64,000 bases of DNA. Origin: Aselliscus stoliczkanus. Taxonomy: Eukaryota > Chordata > Mammalia > Chiroptera > Hipposideridae. The notes under the pieces were generated by a model. It had not been told where the DNA came from and ran no database searches. It worked only from the letters and a program-made list of their open reading frames with translations. This document shows, piece after piece, positions 1 to 13,053 of the stretch. The stretch's first letter is position 1, and each line of letters opens with the position of its first letter. The position numbers and the translations under genes are program-made. The stretch covers positions 70,231,478 to 70,295,477 of the forward strand of contig CM066738.1 in assembly GCA_033961575.1 (NCBI GenBank), written 5' to 3'.

Positions 1-1977
1 TTCTCGCCCGAGTCTCTCACTCCCCTAGGGGCACACAAGGCAGCCATGTTAGGAGAGAGATGATAATTAGGGGAAAGCTGATGAGCTTCCAGCACCTTCA
101 GATTTTGTAATTTTTATTAAAAAACATTTTGCTTATTTTAACCAGTAATAGAATTGTAGCTGCTGGGTAAGGGGTAGGGAGAGAATGGGAGCTATAGATT
201 TTATTAACTAAACATACGCAAACTTCATAAATTTTATTTATCCAAAGTGAACTTTAAGTTTTGTCTTTGGGTTTTCAGATGACTAAAGAGATTTACCTGG
301 AGAGTTCACACTATCTTCTCCTGGGTGTCTTTATTGTTTCCAGTGGGGGGCTGGGGAAGGAGGCCTGGTGTAGGGTTGGGTTCTCCAGGGAATGTCCCCC
401 TCCTCTACAGAGAGAGGTTCTGATAGGTAACATTTTAAAGTCAACAACAAAGACAAATACCTTGTTTAACTTCAGTGTCCTTGAAGTCCTGAGCATTTTA
501 CTGATTACCGTAGTCAATAGTGGCTTTTAGCGGGGAGAAGAATAAATCTTTGTGATATGTTGTAAGTTGCAGTATCCCTATGACAACTTTGAACTCGTTA
601 TGTAGGATGCTAGTTTCTTTTAAATTTATTTCTTGAGAAAGGAGCCTTTTTTTTTTTAGGGTAAATAGTAGTAATGAAATTAAAGAGTTTTTATGCCAAA
701 TACACATTTAAATATCTTTACAACAAACATTTAATGGTAGAAATAAGTGGTAAACTGCACAGGAATGAGAAGGATTAGAAAGACTTGATAGCATGCATAA
801 TCTTCTCTAAAGTGTAATGTTTATTTACTTAAAAATTGATTCAGAAATGCTCCTTAAAGAAAGCCAAATTGGAACATTTAAATGTTCTATAACCCTAAAC
901 AGAAGGAGATATTTATTTTAAAAGTCTATTTAAAAGGTACTTATTTAATTAATAAATACCTATCTCATTTTAGATAGTATTCATTCATATTTAACTGTTA
1001 TAGGGGACATAATAAATGTGACAGCCATTAACTCTTATTAACAGGTTTAGGTTTGTTGTGAACTCCAAAAACTAATCAAATAGCAAAATAAACACAATTT
1101 AGAAAGATTGCATAAATTGAAATTTTAATGTAGGACAATAGGAAACAGTTTTATAAATAACACTAGGGCGGTCTTAGTAATTTTCCGAATCAATAAAATA
1201 ACAACTGTTTGTAGAAATTTTGCAGATAGAAGCAACCCAATGAAAATCAGAATATTTTAGTCTTTGATCCTTGTAGCATGAAAATAATACATTTGTCTCT
1301 GTGCCTATTAATGTTAGTGCATTATTTTCCCTGAGGAGACCTGAGTCATTTTTCTAATTAATTGATATAAATGCCCAAGAATAGTATTTCTAATTTAAAC
1401 TTGTTTATTTTTTTTTATTGGGGAAAATTAAGGGTGGCAGGTATAGTAAATACTTTTTAAATAAAAAGAAAGATAAAAGAAGTAAGGAAGCCTCAGTGTG
1501 TCCTGGGATATTAGTGGGCTGGAGCGCGGGGGTTAATATTGTTAATATTAACTGTTAATATTGTATGGCTTGCTCAGATTTGGCAAATGGCATACTGTAA
1601 TTATGATGGATTCAGTTTTGAAAAGCTTGGGAACAGCCAGAAAGAAGGGGTCAGGGGACCCAAATCGACCTCTCCGCAGCTTATCTCCACCCTGAGATCC
1701 TTGGTGGTAAAAGGCAAATGGTTAGGTTTTCAAAACTGTCTCCTATTTTGCTGGGTTTTTACTGGGCGCGCCTAGGGCTGCAGAGGATGGTCAGCAGATC
1801 GATAGGCACATCACCAGCCAGCTTCCGGCTTGGCTGCGGAGCAGAAAGATCCTTGGGGAAGGGCTCGGGCGGGGAAGCTGCCCCGGGACTGGGGCTTCTG
1901 GGGGTCTTCGGGGGAGCCTCGGGAGGGGTGGGCACGGCGCGGCCTCACCGGGCCTTTCGTCCCTGCTCTCACCGCAG
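1..1977 (+). other. GATA6: GATA6 intron before the N-finger exon (3' part)
   Basis: This is AT-rich non-coding sequence up to about 1750, then it turns GC- and CpG-rich towards the exon. The acceptor at 1976-1977 is preceded by a pyrimidine-rich tract (ctgctctcaccgcag). I see no recognisable young repeat or gene. An open frame running from 1830 through the acceptor into the exon is read-through of a GC-rich intron and not a real start. Confidence 0.85.
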
Positions 1978-2290
1978 ACCTGCTGGAGGACCTGCCCCCC
2001 GAGAGTCGCGAGTGCGTGAACTGCGGCTCCATCCAGACGCCGCTCTGGCGGCGGGACGGCACCGGCCACTACTTGTGCAACGCCTGCGGCCTCTACAGTA
2101 AGATGAACGGCCTTAGCCGGCCCCTCATCAAGCCGCAGAAGCGCGTGGTAAGTGCGAACGCCACTGTCCCCTGCAGCCGGTCCGCTGGGCAGCGCTGCTC
2201 CGGCTCTGCCCGGCCCACCCGCCCCCGGAGCCCCCGCGGAGACAGGTGCCGCGCGGCTCTGGGCCGCCTGGGTTTGACCCGAGCTCAGGG
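1780..2290. promoter_or_regulatory. Intragenic CpG island over the N-finger exon
   Basis: A hand count gives roughly 44 CpG dinucleotides in 1861-2280, with GC near two thirds, against very sparse CpG in the flanking kilobases. That satisfies ordinary CpG-island criteria. It covers the exon and about 200 bp of upstream intron. Such islands inside developmental transcription factor genes are usually unmethylated and Polycomb-bound, and may contain alternative promoters. Function here is inference. Confidence 0.75.
1978..2147 (+). CDS. GATA6: GATA6 coding exon with the N-terminal zinc finger
   Basis: The 170-bp exon is bounded by an acceptor (caccgcag, 1970-1977) and a strong donor gtaagt (2148). 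Two bases complete a split codon from the previous exon; then 56 codons run to ...KPQKRV with the donor in phase 0. It encodes the N-terminal GATA finger, Cys-X2-Cys-X17-Cys-X2-Cys (ECVNCGS ... [10 protein letters not shown]), with the [12 protein letters not shown] core. In the family this finger stabilises DNA binding at double sites and contacts FOG cofactors. The segment just before the finger reads [12 protein letters not shown]. From memory, human GATA6 has a single Ser where this has Pro-Pro, so there may be a one-residue lineage insertion. All four zinc ligands are present. Confidence 0.97.
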
Positions 2291-3007
2291 ACCAATTCCC
2301 CATTCGCTGGCGCCTGACTGGAGGTGTGTGGAACGAAAACAGCCTTTCCCCACACTTCAGACAGGGAATGACATCCTTAAATGAAAGAAGTAGAAAAAAG
2401 AAAGGCGTAGTGTGCTACCATCTTTTTGAAGTACAAAAATCTATATCTACATATCTCTATATGTACTTGTAAATGCACCGAAATAATTCTGGAAGGAAAT
2501 ACAAGAAATTAGTAATGATGGAAACCCTGGGGAGAAAGACTGAGCATACTGACACAGGTCAGGTGAAGGAAGATTTTTTTTTTCTCATTATGTACTCTGT
2601 AGTCTGGTTTAGATTTTAATCTTGAAAAACCATGCTTGTTTATGATACTTTCCCCCCCACCCCCACTCCATGACAACAAACTCACACTCCTTTTCTCCCC
2701 ACAGCCTGGTTTGGGAGTCCTTTGATTCTGTTCCTTCTACCTCTGGGTCCCTTCTACCTTTTCTCCTTGGAATGAGACAGGTTTTAGCCCAAAATTCCAT
2801 CCATCTTTTGGATTGCCCTTGACTCTGGTGAAAATTTACTACTCCAACCTTTGCTATTTTGAAACCTGGCTCTTCAGAGAGCTACATAGAACTTGAGAAC
2901 AAAAAACGCAGTCTATGTGTTCTTAAGTTGAGGATTTTCACCAATATGAACACATTTTGCTATGTTTTAAAGTATGGGAATTCTGATTTTCTTCAGGGAT
3001 TAACCTC

Positions 3008-3011
<4 letters not shown>

Positions 3012-3057
<46 letters not shown>

Positions 3058-3066
3058 TGTGTGTTT
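3012..3066. repeat. (TG)n microsatellite
   Basis: About 25 TG units, broken near the end by a TTTG interruption, lie in the intron between the finger exons. Likely length-polymorphic. Confidence 0.95.
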
Positions 3067-4405
3067 AGGAGAGGGTATTTACTGCTGTGGTGATTAGAGA
3101 AAATAAATTAGAGCTTTCACAGGCCCCACTGTAAGACTAACATTTGCATAGCCAAACACCCCTACTCGAATACCTTTTAAAGTAAAATATTTTACAGTTA
3201 GATGCCAGACATCTTAAGTATCTAAGTAATTTATTTAATTGTGATACTCGAATTAGCAGGAACATATGCTACACATGTTGTTTCTGTTAAATAGATTAGA
3301 GTGAAATTGCATCACAATGTAAGTCTGACACCTTAAGGAGAAGCAATTAGTTTTATGGTTGTTTTGTTTTTAATGCATTTAAAATAAACTGGCCAAGGTT
3401 AATTTAATGAGTGTATGTGCCTTAAACTTGTTACAGCCGCCCACAACTTAAAATTTTCTTCAAAGGCCATCCTTAACTTCAGTGTCTGACTCCCTATGGT
3501 TTTCATTTTTCTTACATGCATATTAAAAAAAAGAAAAAGTAGTGACCAGAAAATATTCCAAGGAAATTCCTTGTTCTCATATATTAGCCAATGTATTCCC
3601 TATGAAACTGATTGGTATTGTTATTTATTTGTAAAGGCACAATGAACTGAGTACTAGCTGAGCTCGGAAGGTAATATTTTTCTATATATTGAATGAAAAC
3701 GGGTAGGATAGTATCCATTTAGGTTCTAGTTGCATTATAAATTTGACCTAGTAACATCCATATTTAGATAGTGCCATTTGTTTTGTGCCCTTACCAGTAA
3801 AAATAACTTACAGAAAAACAATTTTTAACATCTCTAAATCAGTTAATTTTCCTTCTGTGTGGCAGGTGTCTTGGCAGTAACCAAGGTCAGCCAATGTGCT
3901 TTGTAAATGGGTTATAAATGATATCAATTGCAGGGTGTGTCTATCAATTAGTTCTCCTTGTGGGCTTTTTATTTATGGTTTTGATGGATCTACTTTAGTT
4001 ATCAGAAGTAGAATGTTGAACCCAAGTTTGTTTAGCCAGCAGTACAGAACCAATCACTGTGAATCTGAACTTGTAATACATTGCAAAATAAGAGATTTAT
4101 GGTGTAACTTGAATTCCTTGTCAGTGATGAACATAACTGAGATCACTTGTTACAAGGAACTTTTATAACCCATTCACCTTCATTTCACATGTTTATGAGG
4201 ACTGGCTTCACTTATGATCTGCAGTTGACAGTCATAAAGTTCTTTGTTATAATGGCAAATTCTGATAACAAGTTTGCTTCACATTGGCTCCAAATTCCAC
4301 TGGAAACTGTCATAAATGACCTCTTTATAAAATGAACCTTTCTGTCCTTAGTTTACTGATTTCACATTTATGAAGAGAAAGGAGTGCTCTCGTAGGAAAT
4401 TTTCT

Positions 4406-4512
4406 CTTTTTCTTTTCTGAGGGCAGTGTCACTGGCCCTCATATGTGGGACCCGAACCGGGGCCGCTGGCTTCCGAAACCAGCGCTTAACCACCGCGCCA
4501 CTCGGCTGGCCC
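4406..4512 (-). mobile_element. Short head-only tRNA-derived SINE
   Basis: Minus orientation. The tRNA-like head ends at 4512 (ggctggccca) and reads back through box-A-like and box-B-like motifs to a hairpin sequence (gagggc...actgccctc), then an A-rich tail (pyrimidine run at 4406-4420). Perfect 12-bp target duplications AGGAAATTTTCT lie at 4394-4405 and 4513-4524. It lacks the ~300-bp body found in full copies such as 21836-22240. Confidence 0.93.
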
Positions 4513-5871
4513 AGGAAATTTTCTTTTAACCCTAAAAAAAAAAAGAAAGAAAGAAAGAAAGCCTGGATATGTAAGGTTTTATGTGTTTTCATCATTTTAG
4601 CAAAGCATTTCCCCAAATAGTTCTCCTGTTAGCCAAGCATATTTCTTTCAACAAAAAGTCAAATTGATTTTTCTTAGCACCAACTTCTTAAAATGTTTTA
4701 GTGCTAAGAGGCTTACCTGTGTCTCTGTTTTTATAATTTGTCTGTAAAAAATAATGCTAAAGTAATATAACAAGATGTGAACTGTAAATGCAAAATTTAA
4801 ACTTTTAAATTTGCCAGCAGTGGATTTGGAAATCTCTGTCTTTTAATCTGTGACTGTTCAATATATGCTCAATTTTTATTATTGTTGTACGTTTTTTACA
4901 ACTTCTTTTCTTAATCAGTATAGCTCAATTCCCAAATTCTGTAACTTTCAACTTGCTTTGGTTCCTGGATGTCCCCCACAGCTTTTTTACTGATATCATG
5001 GCACCGTTTTTTTTGAGTTGCCTATCTAGGTAATTTAAAAACAAATTTAGATTTTTGCCATTCAGGGGTGGAACTTATACTGGCTTAAGTTTTCATTCTT
5101 TATAATTCACACAATGATTTAGAGGAAATAAATTCCTTTTAAAAGGATGTTGTGGGCATAGGGAACATGGAAATCAGAATGTCGGTGCTAGAGGGTTGAC
5201 GTCTAACCCTTTGTGTGAACAAAAGTTAATTACTGTACTGGCAGAGTAAATAAAATATATTATTATCGTCATAGGTAAGACGACAATCCTGGCCTTAAAA
5301 CAGTACCATAACATTTGGTCATCCTTTGTAAAATGGATAATATAAAAATTCAGGCAGCATTTGATCATGATGATAATTATGGAATGTATTAAAAATATTT
5401 TTTGATGAAAATTTTGTACGTTTTCCAAAATCCATTTCTATTAATATATATAGGCCCTTTTAAAGTTTCTGGTTCATTCCTCTGCACGTATCTGAGAAAT
5501 AGACCTGATTAACACATTGGCAGGCAGTTGTGATTGCGTTTCATGACTGGTATATCTCAAACCTGAAAACAGTGAGTGCAGCTATTAGCCAACATTGTGA
5601 CTGCTTCCCGGTTATTCCAAGAGTATAATCGACACCAGTATGCTGGAGCACATTTGTTGTATGTTTGGGATGGAGCACACTATGTAAAACTCAAATTTGT
5701 TGGTTCAGGAAGGTCAACCTAATTACACTTCAAATTTGTTTTTCTCAAGGGACGTCTTATTTATAATAACCAAGTCTATGTTTATTGATGACAGAGACAC
5801 AATACATCGATGTGTGTAGCATATACATAAAAATCGCTTCTAACTGTGCACTTTCTTGTGCTGCTTTCTAG

Positions 5872-6864
<993 letters not shown>

Positions 6865-6952
6865 GTGCCTCGACCGCTTGCTATGAAAAAAGAGGGAATT
6901 CAAACCAGGAAACGAAAACCCAAGAATATAAATAAGTCAAAAGCTTGCTCTG
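6865..6952 (+). CDS. GATA6: GATA6 coding exon with the basic tail and nuclear localisation signal
   Basis: The 88-bp exon is 29 codons plus one base of a split Gly codon. It encodes [20 protein letters not shown] followed by NINKSKACS. This is the basic extension behind the C-finger: PRPLAM and the RKRKPK cluster contribute minor-groove DNA contacts and nuclear import in GATA factors. The donor is gtaaat at 6953. From memory, human GATA6 has Thr where this copy has Ala in KSKACS; otherwise I see no oddity. Confidence 0.97.
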
Positions 6953-7169
<217 letters not shown>

Positions 7170-7557
7170 TAGACTCTTTCTAAACTAGTATCTAGCTCTC
7201 TAGTATATTATCGCAAATCTTATCTGGTACTACAATAATCTAAACTAACAGTTCAGTCTCGTTAGCTGATACCTAAGAATAGTTTTAGAGGAAATTACAT
7301 TTAAATGTCAACAAAATGACAAACTTAAGTACTTTACAAACCCCTTAATTAAGATCTGTATCATATTTTTATGGTTAAATTAACCCAAGTAAAAGCAAGA
7401 AGTTTTGGGTTGAAGTGCTTTAAATTGTTTTATTTCCAGGTTTTTATCTGAGTTGATTATGTATTTCTAATGTAGATCAGAAAAACTTCCAGCTCAGTGG
7501 TTTCATATATCTCAGAGCCCATGACATTTAAATTGCTTTTGCTTATATCAAGTCCAA

Positions 7558-7656
7558 CTTTTTTTCATTTCCCTCCCCTTTTCCTTCCTTTCTCCTTCCC
7601 CTCCCTCCTTCCCTTCTTCCCTCCCTCCCTCCCTCCCTGCCTTCCTTCCTTCCTTT
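7558..7656. repeat. CCTT/CCCT-rich polypyrimidine tract
   Basis: Imperfect TTCC, CCCT and CCTT units make an almost pure pyrimidine strand of about 95 bp in the last GATA6 intron. Such homopurine/homopyrimidine mirror-like tracts can form triplex DNA in vitro. Confidence 0.85.
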
Positions 7657-8119
7657 TAAAAAATGACCTATCCAAACCACAGCTCATCATAATATGCCAT
7701 GTGCTACTGTTTTCACTGATCTTTCTTCATCCAACTGTCCTCTTGCTGGAAGGCTTTGCCTTCTTCAAATGCCGCTTAATTACTGTGCCCAGGCTTCTTT
7801 TCAGCCTTGTGACGAAACTGTGAGTGATTTGGTTTGTGAGCGAGGGTCTTTGTGAAGGTAACAGAATTAGTTTCCATACAGCTGTGGTTGAAACTCCGTG
7901 AAGTTTCTTTGTCCTCACCCTAGTGTTGCCCAAATTTATCTGGAATGCTCTTTTAAAAATGACCGGGTCTCACCCCGGGTGGGGCCTGGGCAGCCAGACT
8001 TTATGGTAAGATTATAGTGAGACTAGTTTAGGACGAAACACCAGCATTAAAATCCCTATTTACTTAGTAATTCTTTTCTACATTTAGTTTTGCCCTATTT
8101 GGGGTAGTTTGAAATACTA

Positions 8120-8268
8120 CAGATTTCTGGGCCCCTCCCTGGATTTTCTGAGTCAGAGTCTCTAGGGGCGTGGCTTGGAAATTTAAGTTTTTAAACAAGC
8201 GCCACAGGTGAAATTAAAACCTCTGCCCTCAAGGTGTCCAGCCAGGGTTTGGGAACCACAGAGCTCGT
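8120..8268. mobile_element. MER5-like hAT-Charlie DNA transposon fragment
   Basis: Text such as ttctgagtcagagtctctag, ggggcgtggcttggaaattt and tttgggaaccacagagc follows the familiar MER5A pattern of a non-autonomous hAT element. A related stretch at 7945-8010 (ccgggtggggcctgggcagc) may be part of the same or a second copy. The family assignment is from memory and the ends are approximate. Confidence 0.55.
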
Positions 8269-8288
8269 TTCTTTTCATTGTATTTTTT

Positions 8289-8378
8289 CTTTTTTTTTTT
8301 TTAGGGCAGTATCACTGCCCCTCATATGTGGGACCTGAACCGGGGCCGCTGGCTTCCCAAGTACCATTCGGCTGGCCC
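8289..8378 (-). mobile_element. Short head-only tRNA-derived SINE with deletion
   Basis: Minus orientation: poly-T, then agggcagtatcactgcccct, the tRNA-like head and ggctggccc at the right. Direct repeats TTTTCATTGTATTTTT flank it at 8272-8287 and 8379-8394. About 15 bp of the head (the aaccagcgcttaaccaccg region of other copies) are missing, so box A is damaged. Confidence 0.9.
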
Positions 8379-11300
8379 TTTTCATTGTATTTTTATTGTC
8401 TTAAACAAACAAATTAGACATTTAAAACAATTTTCAATGGTGCTGAAAATAGTATTTCTTTCTCTTTGTCCTCCAACCCAAATTCTTTTGGGCTTTTTCT
8501 TTAATGAAACCAGAAGTGTGATCAGAGTTTCACAAGGGAAAAAAGACTTTCAGTCATTTTTGTTTGTTGCAGACATGGTTGAAGACACTTTCTATCCTTT
8601 ATAAAGGTGGACTCTGGTGTACAATGTTTTTACAGGAGAGTTAGATGTAATTTTAAGGATCTACAGTGTTAGGTAGAAGAATCCCTTGTGGGGAAATTAG
8701 AAGATCAAAATTATTTTAAAATAGTTTTGATTATGCACGAAGTCCTCAGAAGCAATTACGTAGCTGTAGCTAAATGAGGCAAGACAACGTTCTGGTTTCC
8801 CAAAGCCTTGAGGGAGCAGCCAGCTTTTTGGCCTCAGTGTCAGTCCTTTTTTTCTGAAATGAGGATTGCTGCCAGCTCCAAGTCACTTTTGTTGGTGATA
8901 TAGTCCAACTTAAGCATGGCAAAAGCCAAATTTGAATGATAAATGGCACAGAAATAGAGATATTTGCCCAACAATGGTCTTTGGAGACTTGGAACCCTAA
9001 TGGATGGAATCCATTTTGCTCTTGTGGTTTTTGTGATGTAAAATTTCAAAATTGGCTATTTGCTACTCCAATCAGTTGCCCTCCCAGGAGTGAAGCAGTG
9101 AAAAGGCAGTGACAGGTTTTGGCCAGGGAGTTCTGGCTGCTTTGGTGTTCCAGCATTTGTCACCTGGGACCCAGCAAGCCAGAGGTGACTTGCGGGCCAG
9201 TACCCTTTGGAGGAACGTGCAGTTCCCTACTAGAGGCCAGGAGGCAAAGCAGCAGGGTTTTAGAGACCGGGGGAGGAGGGGATCTGAGAGCAGTTCCAGA
9301 CAAGGTCTTCTGTTGTAAGCTGCCATCCCACCTGTAGCCTAGGCAGCCTCCACAGATTGGGTTGTATGAGCTGCAGGCAGCCTCAGAAATGCTTCTGGAT
9401 AGCTTTCCCGGGATGGGAGTGGTTTGGGGGAGGTGTGAGATGGATTGCCCACCCTTTTCCCTTCCCGCTAGGGACCCACTCCTGGCTCCACAGGCACTGG
9501 TCTGGCACCAGGGTTGCAGGGTTTTCACCAGATGGTGAGCCTATCACGATGTCTCATCAGCCTCTCGCTACCTGTGGTACCTGTTGTGGGGTAGGCTTGC
9601 TTGGCAGAAGCCAATCTGGACAATTTGGAAACTGTCCCCCTCCAGGAATAATTGTAGACTCCAGTGGTTCCCCCAGGTCACTACCAAGGAGTGCCAGTGT
9701 GTGCGTTTAGTTAGCACTTTTCGGAACCTCCTCTGGGTGGACTGGGTTCTTGTGCAAGTGGCCAGCATGGCAGCTGAGGAGCCGTGAGGAGCATGCTGGA
9801 GACATTATCTGTGTGCAGCTGGCAGAGAAAGGCGGCTGTGTTGACTAAGCAGTGCCATTTTGCCATTTTGGTCATGGTTTATGATGTTAGAGGGCAGTTG
9901 GTATTGGGACTGACTACTTATATGATTTTGTGAAGTGCTATAGGTGAAGTGCTATAGGTGAGGAAAATGTTATGTCCACATAGCAAGATTGTGTCTGGTA
10001 CATAGTACACTGCACCTCCCATAGCTTAGCGTTTAAGCCTCCTATGATGATGGGTCCATCCCACTGATCTCCAGTGACACATGTGGTGGAAATTAGGGGT
10101 ATCCTAGTTTAATTGGGATAACCAAGCTTTAAAACAAAGGGCAATCTTAGACACACTCCCCGTGGAAGACAGGAACCAGGGGCCACAATCATGTTTTCTT
10201 ATACAGAGATTAAGTGGCAACATAACTGTTCTACCTTGTTTTTGAGTTATAGCAAGGAAGTTGCAGAAGTGCAGAAGTATTATCAAGCTTGTTATTTTAA
10301 TTTGCTTCCCACCCAGGAATCAGTTCTAGATCACTGGTAGGTATTCCCAGCAGGCTTCTTTTCAGTCCTGATATTCTTACCCTGCCCTGCCTGTGGGTAT
10401 GTTCAGGAGGTGACATCAGGTCCCCAGGGTGGCCGGTTCCTGAGCTAGCCTGGCAGGAGCTGAGTATTCTGGAGGGAGGCACTCCTAGTGCTATGTGTGT
10501 ATATGTGTGTGTATGTGTGTGGGGGCTCCAGTGTTCCCTCCCCAGCAGGATGAAGGTGTGAGCAGGATTTCTAGCACATAGCATTCGGCATTCTTCCAGG
10601 ACAAGTGTCCAAGTGCCACGAAAATCATTTTTGCACTGCTCTGAAGCCTAATTTCTTTAACTTTTTTGCATGTCTTAACTTCATGTACTTCTTGCTACAT
10701 TGTGTTTTAACTAGACCCCTGCCTGGGAAAAAAGGAGCTATTCCTTCTGATGGACATCAGGTCGCTGACCCAGCTATCGTAGGACTCAGTTTGTGCGTGT
10801 GTGGTGTGTGTATGTTGGAGGTAGAGAGAAGGCAGTTTGTTTTCTGTGAAAGATCAGGAAGACCCACTGCTATGCAGCCCAGGCTTAAAATAGCCCATGT
10901 CTCTTTCTTTGGTGTTCCTTGTTAACAAATGTGTTAAACTTAATTTTTTATAGACTGTTGATTATTTTTTTTGTGACTTGAATTTAAAGATAAATTTCCC
11001 CAAAATAGTCTTTCATTCTGTCTAAAATTTTTTTATACATGTAGATTTACTGAAAAATGTGTACTTAGTTGACCTAAATATACATCAGATTTTCTTTGGC
11101 ATTTATATTCTCTGAGAAGTGTAAGAATATTTAAATCTTTCATTGAATTCCATTTATTGACTTAGTTATATCTTACAGGGTGTTTTTTTTTGTCGTTGTT
11201 TTTGTTATTGTTAGTTAGGAAGGAGATATAGTAGCATGGTCTATTTCAGCAATTTCTAAATAAGATTTAATAGTCTATAAATATTCTTATTCTTCCTATG

Positions 11301-13053
11301 ACTTATAACTAAACATTTGTAAAAATGGAGGATACTTTATGTGTGTGTGTGTAATGTATATATATGTAATATGTGTAAATATAAATATATCATATTTATA
11401 AACTATAGTTCAATCCCCAAATTTTATTAGATAAAAGGTATTTTTTAATTTCCTTTGAAACAGGAAAGATTAATTTGGGGACAAAATAAACAATAAGACT
11501 GAGAATAAATCGCTGAACATATTTGCCTGCTTAAAAATCGTTCTATCAATAATTATCAAAAAATTAAAATCTATTTAAGTTTGCATTAAAACTGCAAATA
11601 TAATGTTGAAGTCATCATTAAACATATAATATTGAAATAAATGGAGATGAACTATATCTGACTAGCCCTTGTTTTATGGTCATTGTTCCATTTAAGAAGC
11701 ATTGTGCTATGGGAGGCTCTGTTTACAATTGAGTAAAATAAGGTCCCTGACCTCAAGTTGTTCATAAAGTGGTGGGGGTGGGTTTAGACAGAATTTACTG
11801 CTGGTTAGATTTGGAAGTGCTTTAAATGAGTGACAAAGTACAGTAGGAGGTGAAAGGAGGGAATGGTAGATTCTGACTGCAGAGTTGGAAATGGCTTCAC
11901 AGAGTAGAGGAAGCTTGAATTAGTTGGGTGGGATTTTTGCAGGGGAAACAATGGGATAGGGGTCTCCAGGAGGAAGAGGAGCATGGTATCTGTGGCACTT
12001 CAGAGACATAGTTTTTGGAGTTCAGTAAGTGTGACTGGAATGTAGGATGTAAGAAGCCAAAAGCAGGAAGTGAAGCTGGTAAAATAGGCGGAAGGTACAT
12101 CTTCGAAACAATTTTAAATTAACACCAAGTCAGCCTTAAGCAGGCCCCAAACTACATTCATTGCTAAATGATGGACTTTCTCTCACCTAACCCTCACTAC
12201 AGTGACAAATGTGTGTCTTTCTCTATTCTAGATTCCAACAATTAAAACATTCTTAGCTGGGAATATTTTGATAATTGATGCAAAGAAATTCTAGCTTGCT
12301 CCTATTTGTACATTTTATAAGCAGGGTTTCTCCTTACAATTAGTAAAAAAAAAAAAAAATCTTTCCTTGGAGCTGGTGACATACACTGACCTTACAGCTT
12401 ATAATTACTCTCTCAGTTCTCAGGGCTGCTCAGGGAAAGAAGGTTTGGGGTGGCTGCCTGGTGATTCTTCCAAATGGAAACATATTAGTCATGGTATGTT
12501 AGTGATAGGAAAAAAGCTTCCTCACCTTTGTGGTTCCTTGTTGGTGACAAACTTCCACAGAGAGAGGCAGACATCTTTAGATGGAGACAAGGACCTCACC
12601 TCAGGCTCCTTACTGGCTGGTTCTGTACCTTTGGGTGGACCTTGCCCACTCTGTGGTCACTTACTCACTCCTGTCTCATTTATTCTTCTGGGATGCTATG
12701 TTCTGAGCCAGACCTGTTTTCTTATTGTAGTTACTCTTTGATAATAACATTATTCAATGATCTTGTCAGAAGATGTACTTCTGAGCTGCATGGTGCTAAA
12801 TCTTGTGCTAGAAGTGCTTTGAAAGAGTTAATACCGTCCTTAAGTGCTTGTAGCCGACAGGTGGTGATTTAGGGACTGACAGTTGTTAGGGTATCTGGAT
12901 CTCTTTATAAGGTCTTCTAAAGGAAGGTTAGGTACTTTACAGGTTAATATTTAATATTATTTTTAGAGATTTTATTTTATGTATTAATATTTGCATCTTA
13001 TCTTGAAAATTAGAAAATACCATGTTAGTCATATATTGATAGCTTACTTCTTT

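Larger units (their letters stand above)
2148..5871 (+). other. GATA6: GATA6 intron between the two finger exons
   Basis: The 3724-bp intron has donor gtaagt and an acceptor in ctgctttctag. The first ~140 bp continue the CpG island and the rest is AT-rich. It holds a long (TG)n tract at 3012-3064 and one short SINE at 4406-4512, both listed separately. No coding exon or conserved structure is recognisable elsewhere in it. Confidence 0.9.

Noticed and set aside
1830..2384. 184-codon open frame overlapping the N-finger exon
   Set aside because: It reads through the intron acceptor and donor of a GATA6 exon. Only 1978-2147 is coding; the rest is GC-rich intron with few stops.
9160..9528. Cluster of overlapping open frames on both strands at 9.1-9.8 kb
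   Set aside because: Moderate GC lowers the stop frequency. No splice-consistent or family-like protein emerges.
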